This document shows positions 1 to 11,091 of a DNA stretch of 64,000 bases, piece by piece (the first letter of the stretch is position 1; every line of letters begins with the position of its first letter). A program made the position numbers and the translations under genes. This DNA comes from Platerodrilus igneus. Its lineage: Eukaryota > Arthropoda > Insecta > Coleoptera > Lycidae. The stretch covers positions 6,944,501 through 7,008,500 of the forward strand of contig JARFIW010000170.1 of assembly GCA_036346225.1 (NCBI GenBank), given 5' to 3'. The notes under the pieces are model-generated. The model saw only the letters and a program-made list of their open reading frames with translations, searched no databases and was not told where the DNA came from.

Positions 1-150
1 CTGGTTTTGAATAAAAATGGAAATTTCGTCTGTTTTCATACTCTTTTCTTGGTGTGCATAATTTCAAGTTTTTATTTAAAACCACTCCACGCATTTCTAC
101 ATATTAATTATTACTCAACCCCTAATTTCATTTCCCTCACGTCTGTCTAA

Positions 151-1122
151 CTACGCTATATAATAACCTACACTATAAAATAAAACAAAATTAAACTTTC
201 CGTCGCATGACCTATATATCAAATTATCCAACCCTTTTGGTTGTTCGTACTGCGCTTTCGTAATCGAATTCAACTTCCTCGCATCCAAACAAATTCTTAT
301 ATCTCTTTTGTTAGGTTTAGGTACAATAACTACCGGATTCACATATGCAGTTTTCGCTGGTTCGATGATTCCTTCTTTTAACATTTTACTAATCTCGGCT
401 TTAACCCTATTTCTAATCGCAAACGGAATTGGATACACCTTGGTATTAAATCCGCTGTCTTCCGTGACCTCTAACTTATGCGTATATCGCTTCGCAAATC
501 TCGGCTCTTCATTAAACAACCCTATAAATCTATTAAATAATTCCCCCAGCTTCTCTTTAATATCAATACTCACTTTTCCTATCTGTTCATCATCAATTAT
601 TCTCGCAAACATATTACATAATCGCACTTCAACCTGTCTATAATTACTTGCCCTATTCATTCCTAATCCTGACTTATCTATATCATTTCCATTCCTATAT
701 TCCGAACTAACCGTAGGCACCATCCATAACTTATCTGTATCTAATATCCGAATCGACGTATCATTTCCATCTATATTCAATCCAAAATCCTCTATAAAAT
801 CCATTCCTAATATAAAATCTAGCTGCAACCCCCTTGTTATCAAGAACTCTGCATCTCCTGCCTTTTTATTCCCTACAAATATCGGTACACGGATGACCCT
901 ATAAATCGTCGTTAGCTTTTTGTTCATTGCCGACCATAAATTAACCCCATCAATTGTTCCTTTTCGTTCTTTTAAAAATTCTGCGTGTTTTATCACCACA
1001 TTTTCATTAACCAGCGACAACTGTGAACCACTATCAACTAAAGCAACATATAAACAATCTCTTAATCTAATATTAATAAACAACAAATTCTTTTTATTAC
1101 TGGTATAATTATTCAACAACAA
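151..1122 (-). pseudogene. pol: pol fragment of element A: protease and N-terminal RT
   Basis: 323 codons open. Residues ~25-110 are a retropepsin-like aspartic protease: catalytic motif VDSGSQLSLV near residue 29, second motif FILGMDF near 103. Residues ~215-300 are the RT fingers, with the Gypsy signature KVYPIPFAIRNRVKAEISKM and PVVIVPKPNKRDIRICLDAR. The frame stops before the RT active site (YxDD), so this is a truncated polyprotein. The matching piece of element C has KVYPIPAAYREQVKAELNKM. The protein would process Gag-Pol and copy element RNA in the cytoplasm; this copy cannot. No start codon is needed if it is made by frameshifting from gag, so the first Met is only a frame marker. Confidence 0.88.
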
Positions 1123-1157
1123 ATCACTTAAACTATAACATAAATCTATATTTAACC

Positions 1158-2216
1158 CTAACAGTTCTGTCTTCCGAAAATTGACGTTTTTTTTTGGATC
1201 GTCGGTGCCTCGTGTATTTGTACCACCTCGATCTTGTCCGTGTCCTTCGTCGCCGCGCTGGTCATCATATGTTGGACGTTTATGTCCCTGTCCGTCCGGC
1301 TGTATCCGTTACGCGTTCCGCCTCCCGTCGTACGGCCGTCATCCTCGTTGTCGCCGTGCTGGTACCTATTTTGTCCTTGGTATTCGTTACCCCGGTGTTC
1401 CCTATTGAAATACTGTCTTCGGTTTCCGTCGTGTCCCCAATGATTACGCTGTCCGTGGTTGAAAACGTCCTGTCGGTAGTTAGGTCTGTGTTCGTGGTAT
1501 ACATGTCGTCGGTTTTCGTCCCTATAACCCCGATTTTGCTCCCAGTAATTACCACGCGTCTTTGCCTCCAGTGCCGTCGCTAAGTCGAAATTCCGCATTA
1601 CTCCTAAAAATTCTCGCAGGGTTTTTACGTTCTGTACCACAACCACCTTTGTCACTTCTGGTTCCATGTGTCCCGTAAGTAGTAATACCATGTCGTCCTC
1701 GCCCAATTTCGGTGTCAGATGTTGTGCCTGGTTGTATTTGTCTATTGCGTATTCTTCGATGTTGTCTGTTAAGTCCGTTTGTGGTTCCGTGTATGATTCT
1801 GCAATTGTGTTGGTTACGTCCGTTTTTAGTTCCGTGTGTGCTGTCTTAATATCTGTCCGCGACTCTTCGATTTTGTCTGTTAAGTCCGTTTGTAGTTCCG
1901 TGTGTGATTCTGCAATTGTGTTCGTTAAAACCGTTTTTAGTTCCGTGTGTGCTGTCTTAATATCTGTCCGCCACTCGTCAATTTGGTTCATTAAATTCGT
2001 TTGCAAACTCATCAGGAATCGCATTATGTCCTGGTGTCCGACGGTTTCAGCTACCTTGACCTCCTGTACCGTCGCCTGGTCCGTTTCCATGTTCATTACC
2101 TCCGTTTCTTGGACATCTCCCCCTGCGTCTAGCTCCTCGTCTTGTGTCATAAATTCCGCGTCAACTCCGTATATCCTTCCTGATCTCGTTATCCGTTTCG
2201 TGTCCGCGTCCGTCAT
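1158..2216 (-). CDS. gag: gag-like protein of element A, internally deleted
   Basis: The open frame runs from 2276; I prefer the ATG at 2216 (MTDADTKRITRSGR), giving ~352 aa. Residues ~90-165 form two tandem 35-residue heptad-like repeats (TDIKTAHTELKT ... NTIAESHTELQTDLTDKIEES), probably coiled coil. After residue ~170 it shows the capsid-like segment YAIDKYNQAQHL ... TLREFLGVMRNFD, aligning with AIRKYS...FLEYLQRYDDV of element C. The block before that (FYGDN...NP..F in B and C) is missing, so the repeats may have replaced or expanded at a deletion. The C-terminus is Arg/Asn/Gly/His rich without a CCHC knuckle, a likely RNA-binding tail. Packages element RNA if expressed. Confidence 0.75.
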   Translation of the reverse strand: MTDADTKRITRSGRIYGVDAEFMTQDEELDAGGDVQETEVMNMETDQATVQEVKVAETVGHQDIMRFLMSLQTNLMNQIDEWRTDIKTAHTELKTVLTNTIAESHTELQTDLTDKIEESRTDIKTAHTELKTDVTNTIAESYTEPQTDLTDNIEEYAIDKYNQAQHLTPKLGEDDMVLLLTGHMEPEVTKVVVVQNVKTLREFLGVMRNFDLATALEAKTRGNYWEQNRGYRDENRRHVYHEHRPNYRQDVFNHGQRNHWGHDGNRRQYFNREHRGNEYQGQNRYQHGDNEDDGRTTGGGTRNGYSRTDRDINVQHMMTSAATKDTDKIEVVQIHEAPTIQKKTSIFGRQNC

Positions 2217-2364
2217 CTCTGCTGCCTTTTTTTGAACTCCTCTTTCCTGAAAAAATATATAAATTACGGGCCCCACCTAATCTCGGTGTCCCGTATCCTA
2301 CAACTATTTCTATCTAGCCTTCGATCTATCTAGCTCTCTATCTAGCCTTCTAGCTCTCTATCTA

Positions 2365-2384
2365 GCCCCACGTTGGGTTTGCCA
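2365..2384 (-). promoter_or_regulatory. primer-binding site of element A (tRNA-Lys type)
   Basis: Minus-strand TGGCAAACCCAACGTGGGGC lies between the LTR and gag. It matches the complement of the tRNA-Lys1,2 3' end (TGGCGCCCAACGTGGGGC) except near the fourth to sixth bases. The following leader repeats CTAGATAGA several times. Confidence 0.65.
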
Positions 2385-2392
2385 CCTTCTTA

Positions 2393-4120
2393 TGCTGCAC
2401 CCCGCTCTTTTTCGCGCCTTTTCTTTATTAATTTAATGATTTTTATATAATGTGCAAATATTTATTTTACGTTACGTGCTTTAGCAACGTTTGGTTGGTT
2501 AATAAATCAAAACTGTTTTTAAATATGCCTCGACTATTTATAAGCTCTTTCTTCCCAGGGTATCCACCTACTTACCGTGGGTTCAGTGGTAAGTAGATGT
2601 GCAATGCACCAACCAAACCGCACTGTCTTTTGTTTTAGTACCTTTTTATGATTTACATTTGTATATGCCAAATTTTATATGATCCACGTAGCCTTGTGCC
2701 AAATTAATTACTACCACAAAATTTCTGACTTTGACGTTATATCACACAGTACTCACCTGTTCCATACTTCGTTAACGGGCTCTGTGAATGCTGGCTCAAA
2801 ATCCTACTCGCCGTATACGTCTTCACAAGGTTTCACGATCACTATAAAATCTGCCGTCTAGCCTCCAGGTATCTTTTACTCAATTTCGATGCTCCCAACT
2901 CTAACATAAATATGACCCGAATTTAGAATTTAGAATACCCTTTTGTATTTACTTCCCCTGCGCTAATTCTTCCGGTGTTATCTTCTTTGTCTCGTACGAA
3001 TCCTCTTACTGCTCTTACGCTGTCTTCTAATTTTGCTTCTCTCGTTCTAAATCAATACTTCCGCTTTTTTTTATCCGCTCGTTCCAAATCAATCCTTACT
3101 TCTATTTAATCCGCTCGTTCCAAATCAATCCTTGTTTCTATTTAATCCGCTCGTTCCAAATCAATCCTTGTTTCTAGTTACCACTCAATGCCCTGCTATT
3201 ACATAAAACCATATCCAATTCAATCCTATAATACCTTTTCAATCTTCTAATTCCTACTCGATGCCTTCTGCCTATATAAATCTCATTCCAATTCAATTCA
3301 AGACACTTATGTTCCGCCGGTTCGCTGCGGCACTAATTCCACTTTTATACTTGTTTACTCTTCGTCGCTATTAATTATTTATTCACTGTTGCCCTTACTC
3401 TTCCTTTATAAATTAAACTCGTACAATTCAAACTCATTTATTTAATCTCCAAAAAATATTCAAAACAATTTAGCGCAGTTTATAAACACGTCTTATTACA
3501 AAAATATTTCGAAATCGTCCTCTTTGTTTACTTATCCTAGGTGATAATTACAATATTAATCTGCCTACTCTTTATTACTTTGTATACTAAAAACCATCCA
3601 ATAACGTCGTATCACCAAGTTCGTGTCACTAATACCTAAAACTTTGTCTTTTGCACTTTCCTATTTTTATACATAATGTTCAATCATTGGTCCTAAATAT
3701 CGCACAACCCTTCAATCATATTTGACAATGCTATTACTCATAATTTTGATGTTACATGTTTGTCCAAAGGATGATTCTAGTAAAAATAAATGCCGAAATG
3801 ATACACCTGGATCTGCGTGGTGAATAGTGTATATCCATAGACGCATCCGGTTTTCGGTTGGCAAATGTACGTTCAATGGCCTATTAAACTACAACTCAGT
3901 ATAAAACCTTGAATACTGTGTGTTTTATCACGTCATCAAGTCATTGTTTTTTACGTCTTGGCACTTACATTTTGACTAACATTTCAAATACTTTAACGTA
4001 TGTAAAGTACGGCAAACATAAATCTTTAAATTACGGAATCTGATATATGGCTTACTTTATTTGGCATACACTACCTTCAACAAAACAACCCTTAGAACAC
4101 TTGTAGCTCCTACTGACACT

Positions 4121-4122
<2 letters not shown>
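2393..4122 (-). repeat. 5' LTR of element A
   Basis: Sequence between the PBS and the (TA)n tract. On the minus strand it starts TGTAGTGTCAG at 4122 and ends ...GGTGCAGCA just before the PBS. A TATA-like CTTATAAATAG sits near 2540. The early part shares TAAGGGTTGTT with the start of element B's LTR. No second LTR copy is in the window, so the boundaries (~1.7 kb) are inferred. Confidence 0.55.
3040..3182. repeat. 36-bp tandem repeat in the LTR of A
   Basis: Three near-identical 36-bp units start at 3075, 3111 and 3147 (core CCGCTCGTTCCAAATCAATC), with a degenerate earlier unit near 3045. Confidence 0.85.

Positions 4123-4206
<84 letters not shown>
4123..4206. repeat. (TA)n microsatellite
   Basis: About 80 bp of almost pure TA; junction between the LTR of element A and the sequence at 4207. 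Confidence 0.95.
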
Positions 4207-4208
<2 letters not shown>

Positions 4209-4420
4209 TGTATGCTAAATAGATGTATATAGTGGGTAACAAAGCCCAATGAATAAGATGTTATCAAATTTTATTGTATATATTGACATTTCGGCGACAT
4301 TTTTGTGCCTTTGTCAAAAGATCTATAAATTGAACTATATAAATAACAAATTGATACTTACTTACTGTAAATAATTCTAATGGTTTGTGAATAAAATGAA
4401 TTTAGAATACAAATGTTGAA
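4207..4420. mobile_element. possible Penelope-like element tail
   Basis: Next to (TA)n comes AATGAATAAGATGTTATC and, ~50 bp on, GACATTTCGGCGACATTTTTG followed by GTCAAAAG. The layout parallels the end of the Penelope-like arm at 49331 (TTGAATAAGATATTGG, then TTTCGGAGAATTTGTCCC and CATCAGAAGC). No coding part is seen. 4420-4900 shows nothing I recognise. Confidence 0.3.
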
Positions 4421-4906
4421 ATTATTTTGGTAAAAGTTTGTCAGCGATACAGGTGAAGACAGTTATAATTGATACATACTGACAGAATACGTTGAGCATA
4501 CTTTGATGCATAGAAAAAGAGAGAAGTTGCTTTTAAAGATATTATAATGATTTAAATTGAATCATGTTATATAATGAAGCGTAGATGCTATAGAAATGTT
4601 CTACATCTTGTTTATTGTTCATGCAGTTAGCTTCTTTATTGAAGGAATAATTTTCTGTATGAACTTAAGCTGTAAACTGTTTTATAAATTCTTTTGTATG
4701 AGAGAAAAATGTTTTTGAATGCATAGATGTTTCTTGAGATTTGTTTCATTTCATTTCGTAAATTCCACAGCATAATTTCTGTTGAGCTAACCAGAGAGAG
4801 AAAGAAAGGTAAGATAGTAATTTCATATTTCCTATTGCATCCTCATTAATAGAGTTCGCTGTATCTAAGTCACAGCATTAATTTCCGTGAGGCTGTCACA
4901 GCAATA

Positions 4907-5905
4907 TACGAGGCGTGTTTTTGCTGGTTTGATATGTAAAAACACAATGTAAACTTTTTGCAACAGTTTTATTTTTAGATGAAAGATCTCACTTCTATTT
5001 ACTTTTCACACATAAGTACCACGAATATTAAGGTATTTATCATATCGAAAAACAAGTTTTTGTATTAAGCCGTCATAGAAGTTTGCCGCCTGATTTGACA
5101 GCCAATGCAATACGGCTGATTTGAGGCTATCCTCGTCATCGTGGCGCCGACTTCTGAGATGTTTCTTCAGCTGCAGAAACACGTGGTAGTCGCTGGGCGC
5201 AAGATCGAGGCTGTATAGATGACGAGCAAATTGTTCCCAGCGATGAGATCTTGAGTTTGAAGGTCGGATGTGGACGGGCATTGTCATGCCACAAAATGAT
5301 TCCTTTATTCAGCATGCCTCACCTTTGTTTTGAAATGCACGGTGCAGCATTTTAAAGTCTCACAATGTTTCGGAATTTATTGTGCCAACCGCGAGACCAA
5401 AAATCAACAAGCAACACTCTCTTGGTCCCAAAACACGGTATACATGATTTTCCCGACTGAAATAGTCAGTTTAAACTTCATGTTCTTGGGCGATGTTGAA
5501 TGTAACCATTTGACGTATTGTTTTGTTTCGGGTGGCAACGTAGGCCACCCATGTTTCATTGCCTGTGACAATTTGGCTTAAATAATCGTCACCTTTAGCG
5601 TACCATCTCATCCCTCCTAATATTTAATCCGTACACTTCAGAAATCTGACAGTGAATTTCAACTGCTTTTATTCATTTAGCACTAAGTAAACGAATAACA
5701 GTGCGTATTTCATAGTCGGCTGGATTCTCAATTGGCAGAGGCATTTTAAATATGCAAAGGCAAAAGCAAATGAATAAACGATCGATTGTTGCCACAATGG
5801 CGTTGTGGCTGGTCAACAGATGTAGTTACACAGTGCGCATACGTGCGACACCGACCGCAGCGCTGCAGTGGCGGAATTTCAAAACGGTACTTACTTAAAA
5901 ACACG

Positions 5906-5910
<5 letters not shown>
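4907..5910 (-). mobile_element. mariner DNA transposon, internally deleted
   Basis: Ends: TACGAGGCGTGTTTTTGC at 4907 and, on the minus strand from 5910, TATGACGTGTTTTTAAG, imperfect terminal inverted repeats flanked by TA. Total ~1.0 kb against ~1.3 kb for a full mariner, so ~0.3 kb is lost. The right end runs straight into a (TA)n tract, consistent with the TA target preference of the family. Confidence 0.85.
5006..5744 (-). pseudogene. mariner transposase pseudogene
   Basis: Starts at ATG 5744 (MPLPIENPADYEIRTVIRFL), reaches a stop after ~30 codons, then shifts frame. The middle (ATWVAYVATRNKT-like segment, 5330-5580) and the C-terminus (5287-5006) are readable. The C-terminal frame has HLYSLDLAPSDYHVFLQLKK, the mariner motif holding the third catalytic Asp (SLDLAPSDYH), and ends NIRGTYV. 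The helix-turn-helix region is mostly deleted and there are several frameshifts, so no active enzyme. An intact enzyme would cut and paste the element at TA sites in the nucleus. Confidence 0.88.

Positions 5911-5953
<43 letters not shown>
5909..5953. repeat. (TA)n microsatellite
   Basis: ~45 bp TA tract between the mariner right end and the start of element B's LTR. Confidence 0.95.
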
Positions 5954-5955
<2 letters not shown>

Positions 5956-7860
5956 CTATGATAATAGGGATATTTAAGGGGATACTGAGTCATAAGGGTT
6001 GTTCACTACATGTAAATAGCACTAACTTTAGAAAACTAAACGATTTCATCATAAAATAGAAGTAATTCGCCAATGCAAAAGGCTAATATCAAGCACACTG
6101 TATAAGAATCACAATTAACTTTAATTAATGAAAGGAAGCCCATTCTTTAAAAATCAAATCACATTTAGTAAGATAAATAACTTGTACGCCATACAATTCA
6201 TTTTAAAACAACAATGCAAGCATAAAACCGAAAATAAATACGCATGAATAACATTTTAAACGCAACGAGTCTTATTGAAATAAATATGCATTAGTGTAAG
6301 GAAATAACTGTGCATATTCGCAATAATAGAATCCCATTCAAAACAAATATGTTTCATAAACGCAGGAACCCAATAAACGCATTCAATTTACGTCATCATA
6401 AAAATTTGACTACGTTATCTTTTAATTGTAAACATCAGAAGATTCGAATAAAATTCAACAGATTAGGAAAACAATACAAGAGAACAGACGTTTGGCTACG
6501 TGATAAATTAAACGGAAAGTTTGAATAAATTTCTATACAAACAAGCGGACGAGACTTGAAAATGGTTCAAAATTAGATGTCTACGTGATGTACTAAACAT
6601 TTCGACGAGTATTTGGATGGTAACTTTATAGAAAGTCCAAAGGCTCGTATGATAAGGCAAAGTGCAACGCCTCAATCAACAAGATAAACTCGGGAAACCA
6701 ATGATGCAGGTGAAAAGGGGGATCCTTTATATAGGACACGAATTTGATATACAACCAGTCTTTCTTTAACCAAGGCACGCTTTATAGCAGTTCAAGTCAG
6801 AAAATGACGTGAAGTGAACAGTAAAATTAAATAATTATATTTTGTAGAAGTCGTGATAGAAAAGTTTAAAAATAATAGTAATAGTGCAAATATACGAGAA
6901 AAGTTAGCCCTTGACTGAAAAATGGCTCGAAATTATCATCTAAATTACCAGCTAAATTGCAATATAAATTATCATCGAAATTATGATCCGAATTACCAGC
7001 TAAATTGTCATATAAATCACCATCTAAATTACCATATATATTGTCATCTAAATTATCATCTACATGTTCATCTGAATACGAATCTAAACATTGGTCTGGA
7101 ACTTTAAAATACAAATCTAAAGCTAAATTTGCATCGGAGCAGTAAACGGAGTATTATTCTAAACATTAAAAGGGTGTTTGGGCAAGCTGTCTTACAAAAT
7201 CAACAAGTGAACTCAACTGCAAACAATCAAGGGGTACCGGTCAACCGCACGCAGCAGCAGTTAGAAGGATTGGAAACACGCAGGGAAAACACAGGTCTGA
7301 AATAAGAACAATTTTTTATAGCATAAGGCATTAATTTAATTTAGAACACTTACATTTTTCATATATTGAAATATTTACGTAAAGGGTCATCAAAATCTTT
7401 TAAAAATTACGTAGAGAGAAGGGGAAAGGTCCTTGAACGTTCAAAGGTATTTCCAGTAGTAAATAGTGTTATTTTTGCTGGCTTTAAATTGATTTAAGGG
7501 AGTTACAATTTGGGGACAAACAAATTGATATTGTTACTTTGATTAAGGTGTTTATTTTTGAATAGTGAATCACATTATCAAAGTTATAAAGCTGTAAAGT
7601 GTATATATTCTTGGTCATTATACAAATTTTGGTTAGTTTCGTTTATATCATTCAAGTAGAAAAGTGCTAGAGAAAAAGGGGGGTAGAAACTTATTTGTTA
7701 TCGTAACGTCATGCACTCTGTATGGATTGAGCTGAGCTAGTCGAGGCATGTAAAAAGAATTGTGTTTAAAATTTAAAGTTGAGGTTATTTAGAGACAGAG
7801 CGGTGGCGGGCAGCAGGAAACTGAACGTTAATTACATCGGTGTGCAGCGACATCATTGCA
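5954..7860 (+). repeat. presumed 5' LTR of element B
   Basis: Extends from the (TA)n tract to the PBS. Begins TGCTATGATAATAGGG and shares TAAGGGTTGTT with A's LTR; near 7735 CTAGTCGAGGCAT echoes TAGTCGAGGCAT of A's LTR. No second copy in the window; ~1.9 kb fits the 1.7- and 2.2-kb LTRs of A and C. Confidence 0.5.
6934..7085. repeat. 12-bp minisatellite
   Basis: About 12 units of the form CATCTAAATTAC / CAGCTAAATTGC / CATATAAATCAC in a row. The period is divisible by three, so both strands give long repetitive frames (Asn/Tyr/His-rich and Asp/Asn-rich); I do not regard these as genes. Confidence 0.9.
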
Positions 7861-7868
7861 AACAAATC

Positions 7869-7887
7869 TGACGCGTCAACGTGGGGC
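7869..7887 (+). promoter_or_regulatory. degenerate primer-binding site of element B
   Basis: TGACGCGTCAACGTGGGGC resembles the tRNA-Lys1,2 PBS TGGCGCCCAACGTGGGGC, with the mismatches in the 5' half. It is the first of four tandem leader units. Confidence 0.5.
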
Positions 7888-8020
7888 TAGAATAGAAAAT
7901 ACCAAAAAGTAAATTGGCAACACAAGCGTGGGACTAGAATAGAGAAAAGAAATATACGACCCGAACGTAGGGGCTGGAACAGAAAAGAAAACATAACGCG
8001 AACGTAGGGGTTGAAAACAT
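7878..8020 (+). repeat. tandem PBS-derived leader repeats of B
   Basis: Four degenerate units start at 7878 (AACGTGGGGCTAGAATAG), 7924 (AAGCGTGGGACTAGAATAG), 7964 (AACGTAGGGGCTGGAACAG) and 8001 (AACGTAGGGGTTGAAAAC), spaced 46, 40 and 37 bp. Each begins with the 3' half of the PBS. Confidence 0.75.
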
Positions 8021-8264
8021 GAAGAAATCCGTCGCAAAAATCGAAAAAACTCGAAAACTGCATATTAATTAAAATTAGGGATTACAGACAGACAACAAAT
8101 AAATTAAAAAAATCAAATAATTCAACTAAAATGGACAAAGGAATGCGGGAAGCTAGAGAGGATTTCGGGAAAGTATAATCCTACAAGATACACAGACTGA
8201 AATTGCGGGTAGAGTATTAGAAAGAAGTCACATCGAGGAACAGCAGAACACACAAGAATGGATA

Positions 8265-9165
8265 ATGATATCAATTTTATTAGCGTTGAACGATAAAATG
8301 GATAAAAATGGCAAAGCCATTAATCAAACAAGAGGGGATACAAAAGAGGCCATGAAAAATATGACAACAAAAATTAATGAAAATAGACAAAATTTGGCTA
8401 ATTTGGGGGGAAAATTAGGCTTGGAAATAAAGATTTTAAGCGATGGTCTAAGGAAAACTAATGTAACGATCACGGAAATGAAATTACAGATGCAAAGTAA
8501 AGTTGTAAGGATTATGGAGGATGTTGATTACGTGAGGAACGAGGCTATGAGAGTTAAATCAAGCCAAGAGACATGTGTAAGGAAGATAAACGAGAGAATT
8601 ACGGATTTAGATGCAAAAGTACAAGAGGTTGAGGGGAATTGTGAGATAGGGTTTAGAACTGTAAATGGGAAATTAGGAAATTTGAAAACGGACTTAGAGA
8701 ACTTTGGTAGGAATACGATGCAATATACTAGGGAACCCGTAAGGTTAAACCAACCATACACATCACTCCATCAATGCTCAAAATTTTATGGGGACAATAA
8801 ACTAAATCCAAAATTATTTTTAAATAATGTTAAAACACTAATACAGGGATCAACGGACGAGCAATATAAATTAAATTTAATCAGATCAATGTTAAAAGAG
8901 GGCGTAGATATTGGTTTGGTTTAATAGAGAGCGAGTTAGAAACTTTCCAGGAATTCGTACATAAATTTTTAAGGCATTTTTGGGGGACAACCAACAGTAT
9001 AAAGTAAGAGATGACTTGATTATGGGTAAATATAATCATGATTTAGGAATGACACGGGAATTGTATGCAATAAAAAAAAATTAGCATGGCAAAGCAACTA
9101 GATCCTCCCTTAGATAAAAGCAAATAATAAAATATTTGGCTAGATTTTTAAATTCATGCCATTTC
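8265..9165 (+). pseudogene. gag: gag of element B
   Basis: Open from 8265 to 8924 (219 aa), then readable in other frames to ~9165. Residues ~1-155 are rich in Lys, Glu, Asn and Leu with heptad spacing (likely coiled coil). Residues ~165-215 hold the capsid-like block QCSKFYGDNKLNPKLFLNNV, aligning with KFYGDNRVNPQIFINSVRNL in element C. After the stop at 8922 come TFQEFVHKFLRHF and, near 9085, MAKQLDPPLDKS then IIKYLARFL, again matching C (MAKQLNPPLTDRQIIKYL). Frameshifts at ~8920 and ~9000 and a stop at ~9124 break it. The ATG at 8265 is not proven as the start. Confidence 0.8.
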
Positions 9166-9170
9166 CAAAT

Positions 9171-10262
9171 AATCGAAGAAAATAAATGCAATCTCAATTA
9201 AATGTTAACAAGTCCCAAATCAGACAATTTTTGATCGTTTTAGTGGTATCCATAAAATACACAGTTTTCCAAGATCCACCATAAAATAAGAATTTCGCTT
9301 TATCGAATAAATCTCACATTCAAGTTAAAATTAAAATTATTTAAAACACCGTAATTACTAATACGACAACCCTCATGTCCCCTACTTGCAACTAGTCTTA
9401 CAACACTATTGTAAATTCTAACCATTTAAAATATAATTAAATGCGTCCAATTAATAGAAGCTTACAAATAAAGAACCACCAACAGAATCCCATCTTGGTC
9501 AAAGGAGGATCGCAACGAAAAAGAATCGTGCAGATGAATTCAACATCATTCCAGTTACATTCAATCGTAACACACACTTGACAATACAGAAAAACGTTTC
9601 TCTTTCTAATTGATAGCATGTTAAAAAATGTAAATAGAATCGCTTATTTCTAAGATCTGTAGCAATAATTAGTACTATTGCAGGTGTTAGAAAATTAAAT
9701 TTTTTTAAGGAAAATATTTGTATACATATTGCAAGTATGTGATGTAAATAGATGCTAAATTTAGGTTGAATTTTATTTGGACTTATTAATGAATTAGCTC
9801 AAATTAGACAAAATTTAAAAAAGGATATCCCATCACCCTAGTGATAAAATCGTACTTGGGAGAGGCACTTTATGTTAAAAATTTCTTTAATATGGCAAAA
9901 ATTTAGCGAGTGTTTTTAAGGTAAAGTATAATGTGATAAATTTAGAAAACCAAAAGCATAGGAGATCTATTTGGAATAATCATCTTCCGTGTAGGAAAAA
10001 TATCAAATAGGATTGCCAACACAAGACGGTTTGGCGCCCCTTAATTATGACAATACGCCTTTCAGTGTAAGTGGATATTGTAACGTAGTTTTTGTATTTT
10101 AACCATTTCAAACGTTTATTTTTTATTACTTTTCTTTCCTTAGAACATACTCTCACATCACTGTAATTAGCCGGTGTACCCTCAATTTGTTAAGCGATTC
10201 CTGCCCCTTCTGAGCATATATAAAGTTATAACCAAGGGGTTAGTCATTGACTGTATTCATTG
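9171..10262. other. AT-rich stretch, no gene recognised
   Basis: Very AT-rich. Short frames such as ELAQIRQNLKKDIPSP near 9790 could be remnants of element B but do not match a domain I know. Confidence 0.5.
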
Positions 10263-10452
10263 TACACGCTCGCTGTAATTACTTGTAATCGCCTATAATC
10301 ACTTGTAATCAATTGTAATTACCTGAAATCACTTGTAATCATATGTAATCTCATATAATCAATTGTAATATCATGTGATCACTTGTAATCACTTGCATTC
10401 ATCTATAATCACAAGTAAGCACCTGTAATTACTAGTATTCACTTGTTTTCGT
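10263..10452. repeat. 10-bp tandem array (GTAATCACTT), left copy
   Basis: About 18 degenerate units of GTAATCACTT. The same unit, same orientation, recurs at 12501-12730. Confidence 0.88.
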
Positions 10453-11091
10453 ACCAGCTTCGTATGTTAGTGCCGCCATATTCTTTTTCATGACGTGATG
10501 CGTGGAGGTTAATGTGCAGTGTATAAATTAGTGGTTGAATCAAATATTTGCAAACATTGGTAGGTAAGTATATTTATGGAGATTTATTTTAATTACTACT
10601 TGTTTGCAATGTTAAATATGAAGGTACGGCTTACTTTAGCATGAAAGGTAGTTTTCGTTTTAAGAGTATGGCATAATTGGTTGCTACAAAACGGATTCAG
10701 TCTTCAGGATAATTAAATCGCCTTATTAAATGCATACCTATCAATAGAAATCAACGTGCACACATTAGTCTTTTTAGCACAAAAACTGGTGGAAGGAAGT
10801 TTAGATTATCAAAACTCCGTACCATGTATGATAAGCAGCCAACCGTATGAGCAAATTTTTCCAGCTACAAGGAGTTTGACGTCAACTTTTTCTACTATCA
10901 TAAATTTCAGTTTAAAGGACATAATGTCAAGGATTTAAAAAAATACGAATATTACAAAATATTACCACTGACATAGAGCACCAGTATACATTTCCTAGGG
11001 AGGTAAACATCCGTTGGGTGCTGGTGCATCTTCCGAGCAACCTGAAATCATACAGGTGAATGAAATTGAGGAAGTTATATGCGTTTAAGCT

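Larger units (their letters stand above)
1..4122 (-). mobile_element. Gypsy-type LTR retrotransposon A (5' half)
   Basis: Read on the minus strand the order is LTR (up to 4122), primer-binding site (2365-2384), gag (2216-1158), then protease and the start of reverse transcriptase (1122-151). The element leaves recognisable sequence near position 151, so most of RT, RNase H and integrase are missing or lie outside the window. Gag and RT residues match element C (55792-59964) and, for gag, element B (8265-9165), so A, B and C are one family. The LTR abuts a (TA)n tract at 4123. Internal order and family are solid; the outer LTR edge is inferred from the TA tract. Confidence 0.85.
5954..9170 (+). 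mobile_element. Gypsy-type LTR retrotransposon B, 5' part
   Basis: Plus strand: presumed LTR (5954-7860), PBS-like motif (7869-7887), repeated leader, then gag (8265-9165). No protease or RT is visible after it, so the element is truncated. Gag residues match element C (59494-58558). The left end abuts (TA)n, like A and C. Confidence 0.75.

Noticed and set aside
4057..4242. Ile/Tyr-rich frames over TA tracts (also 5786-6059)
   Set aside because: Direct translation of (TA)n; not genes.
6866..7114. Asp/Asn-rich 82-codon frame and its plus-strand partner
   Set aside because: Explained by the 12-bp minisatellite, which leaves both strands open.
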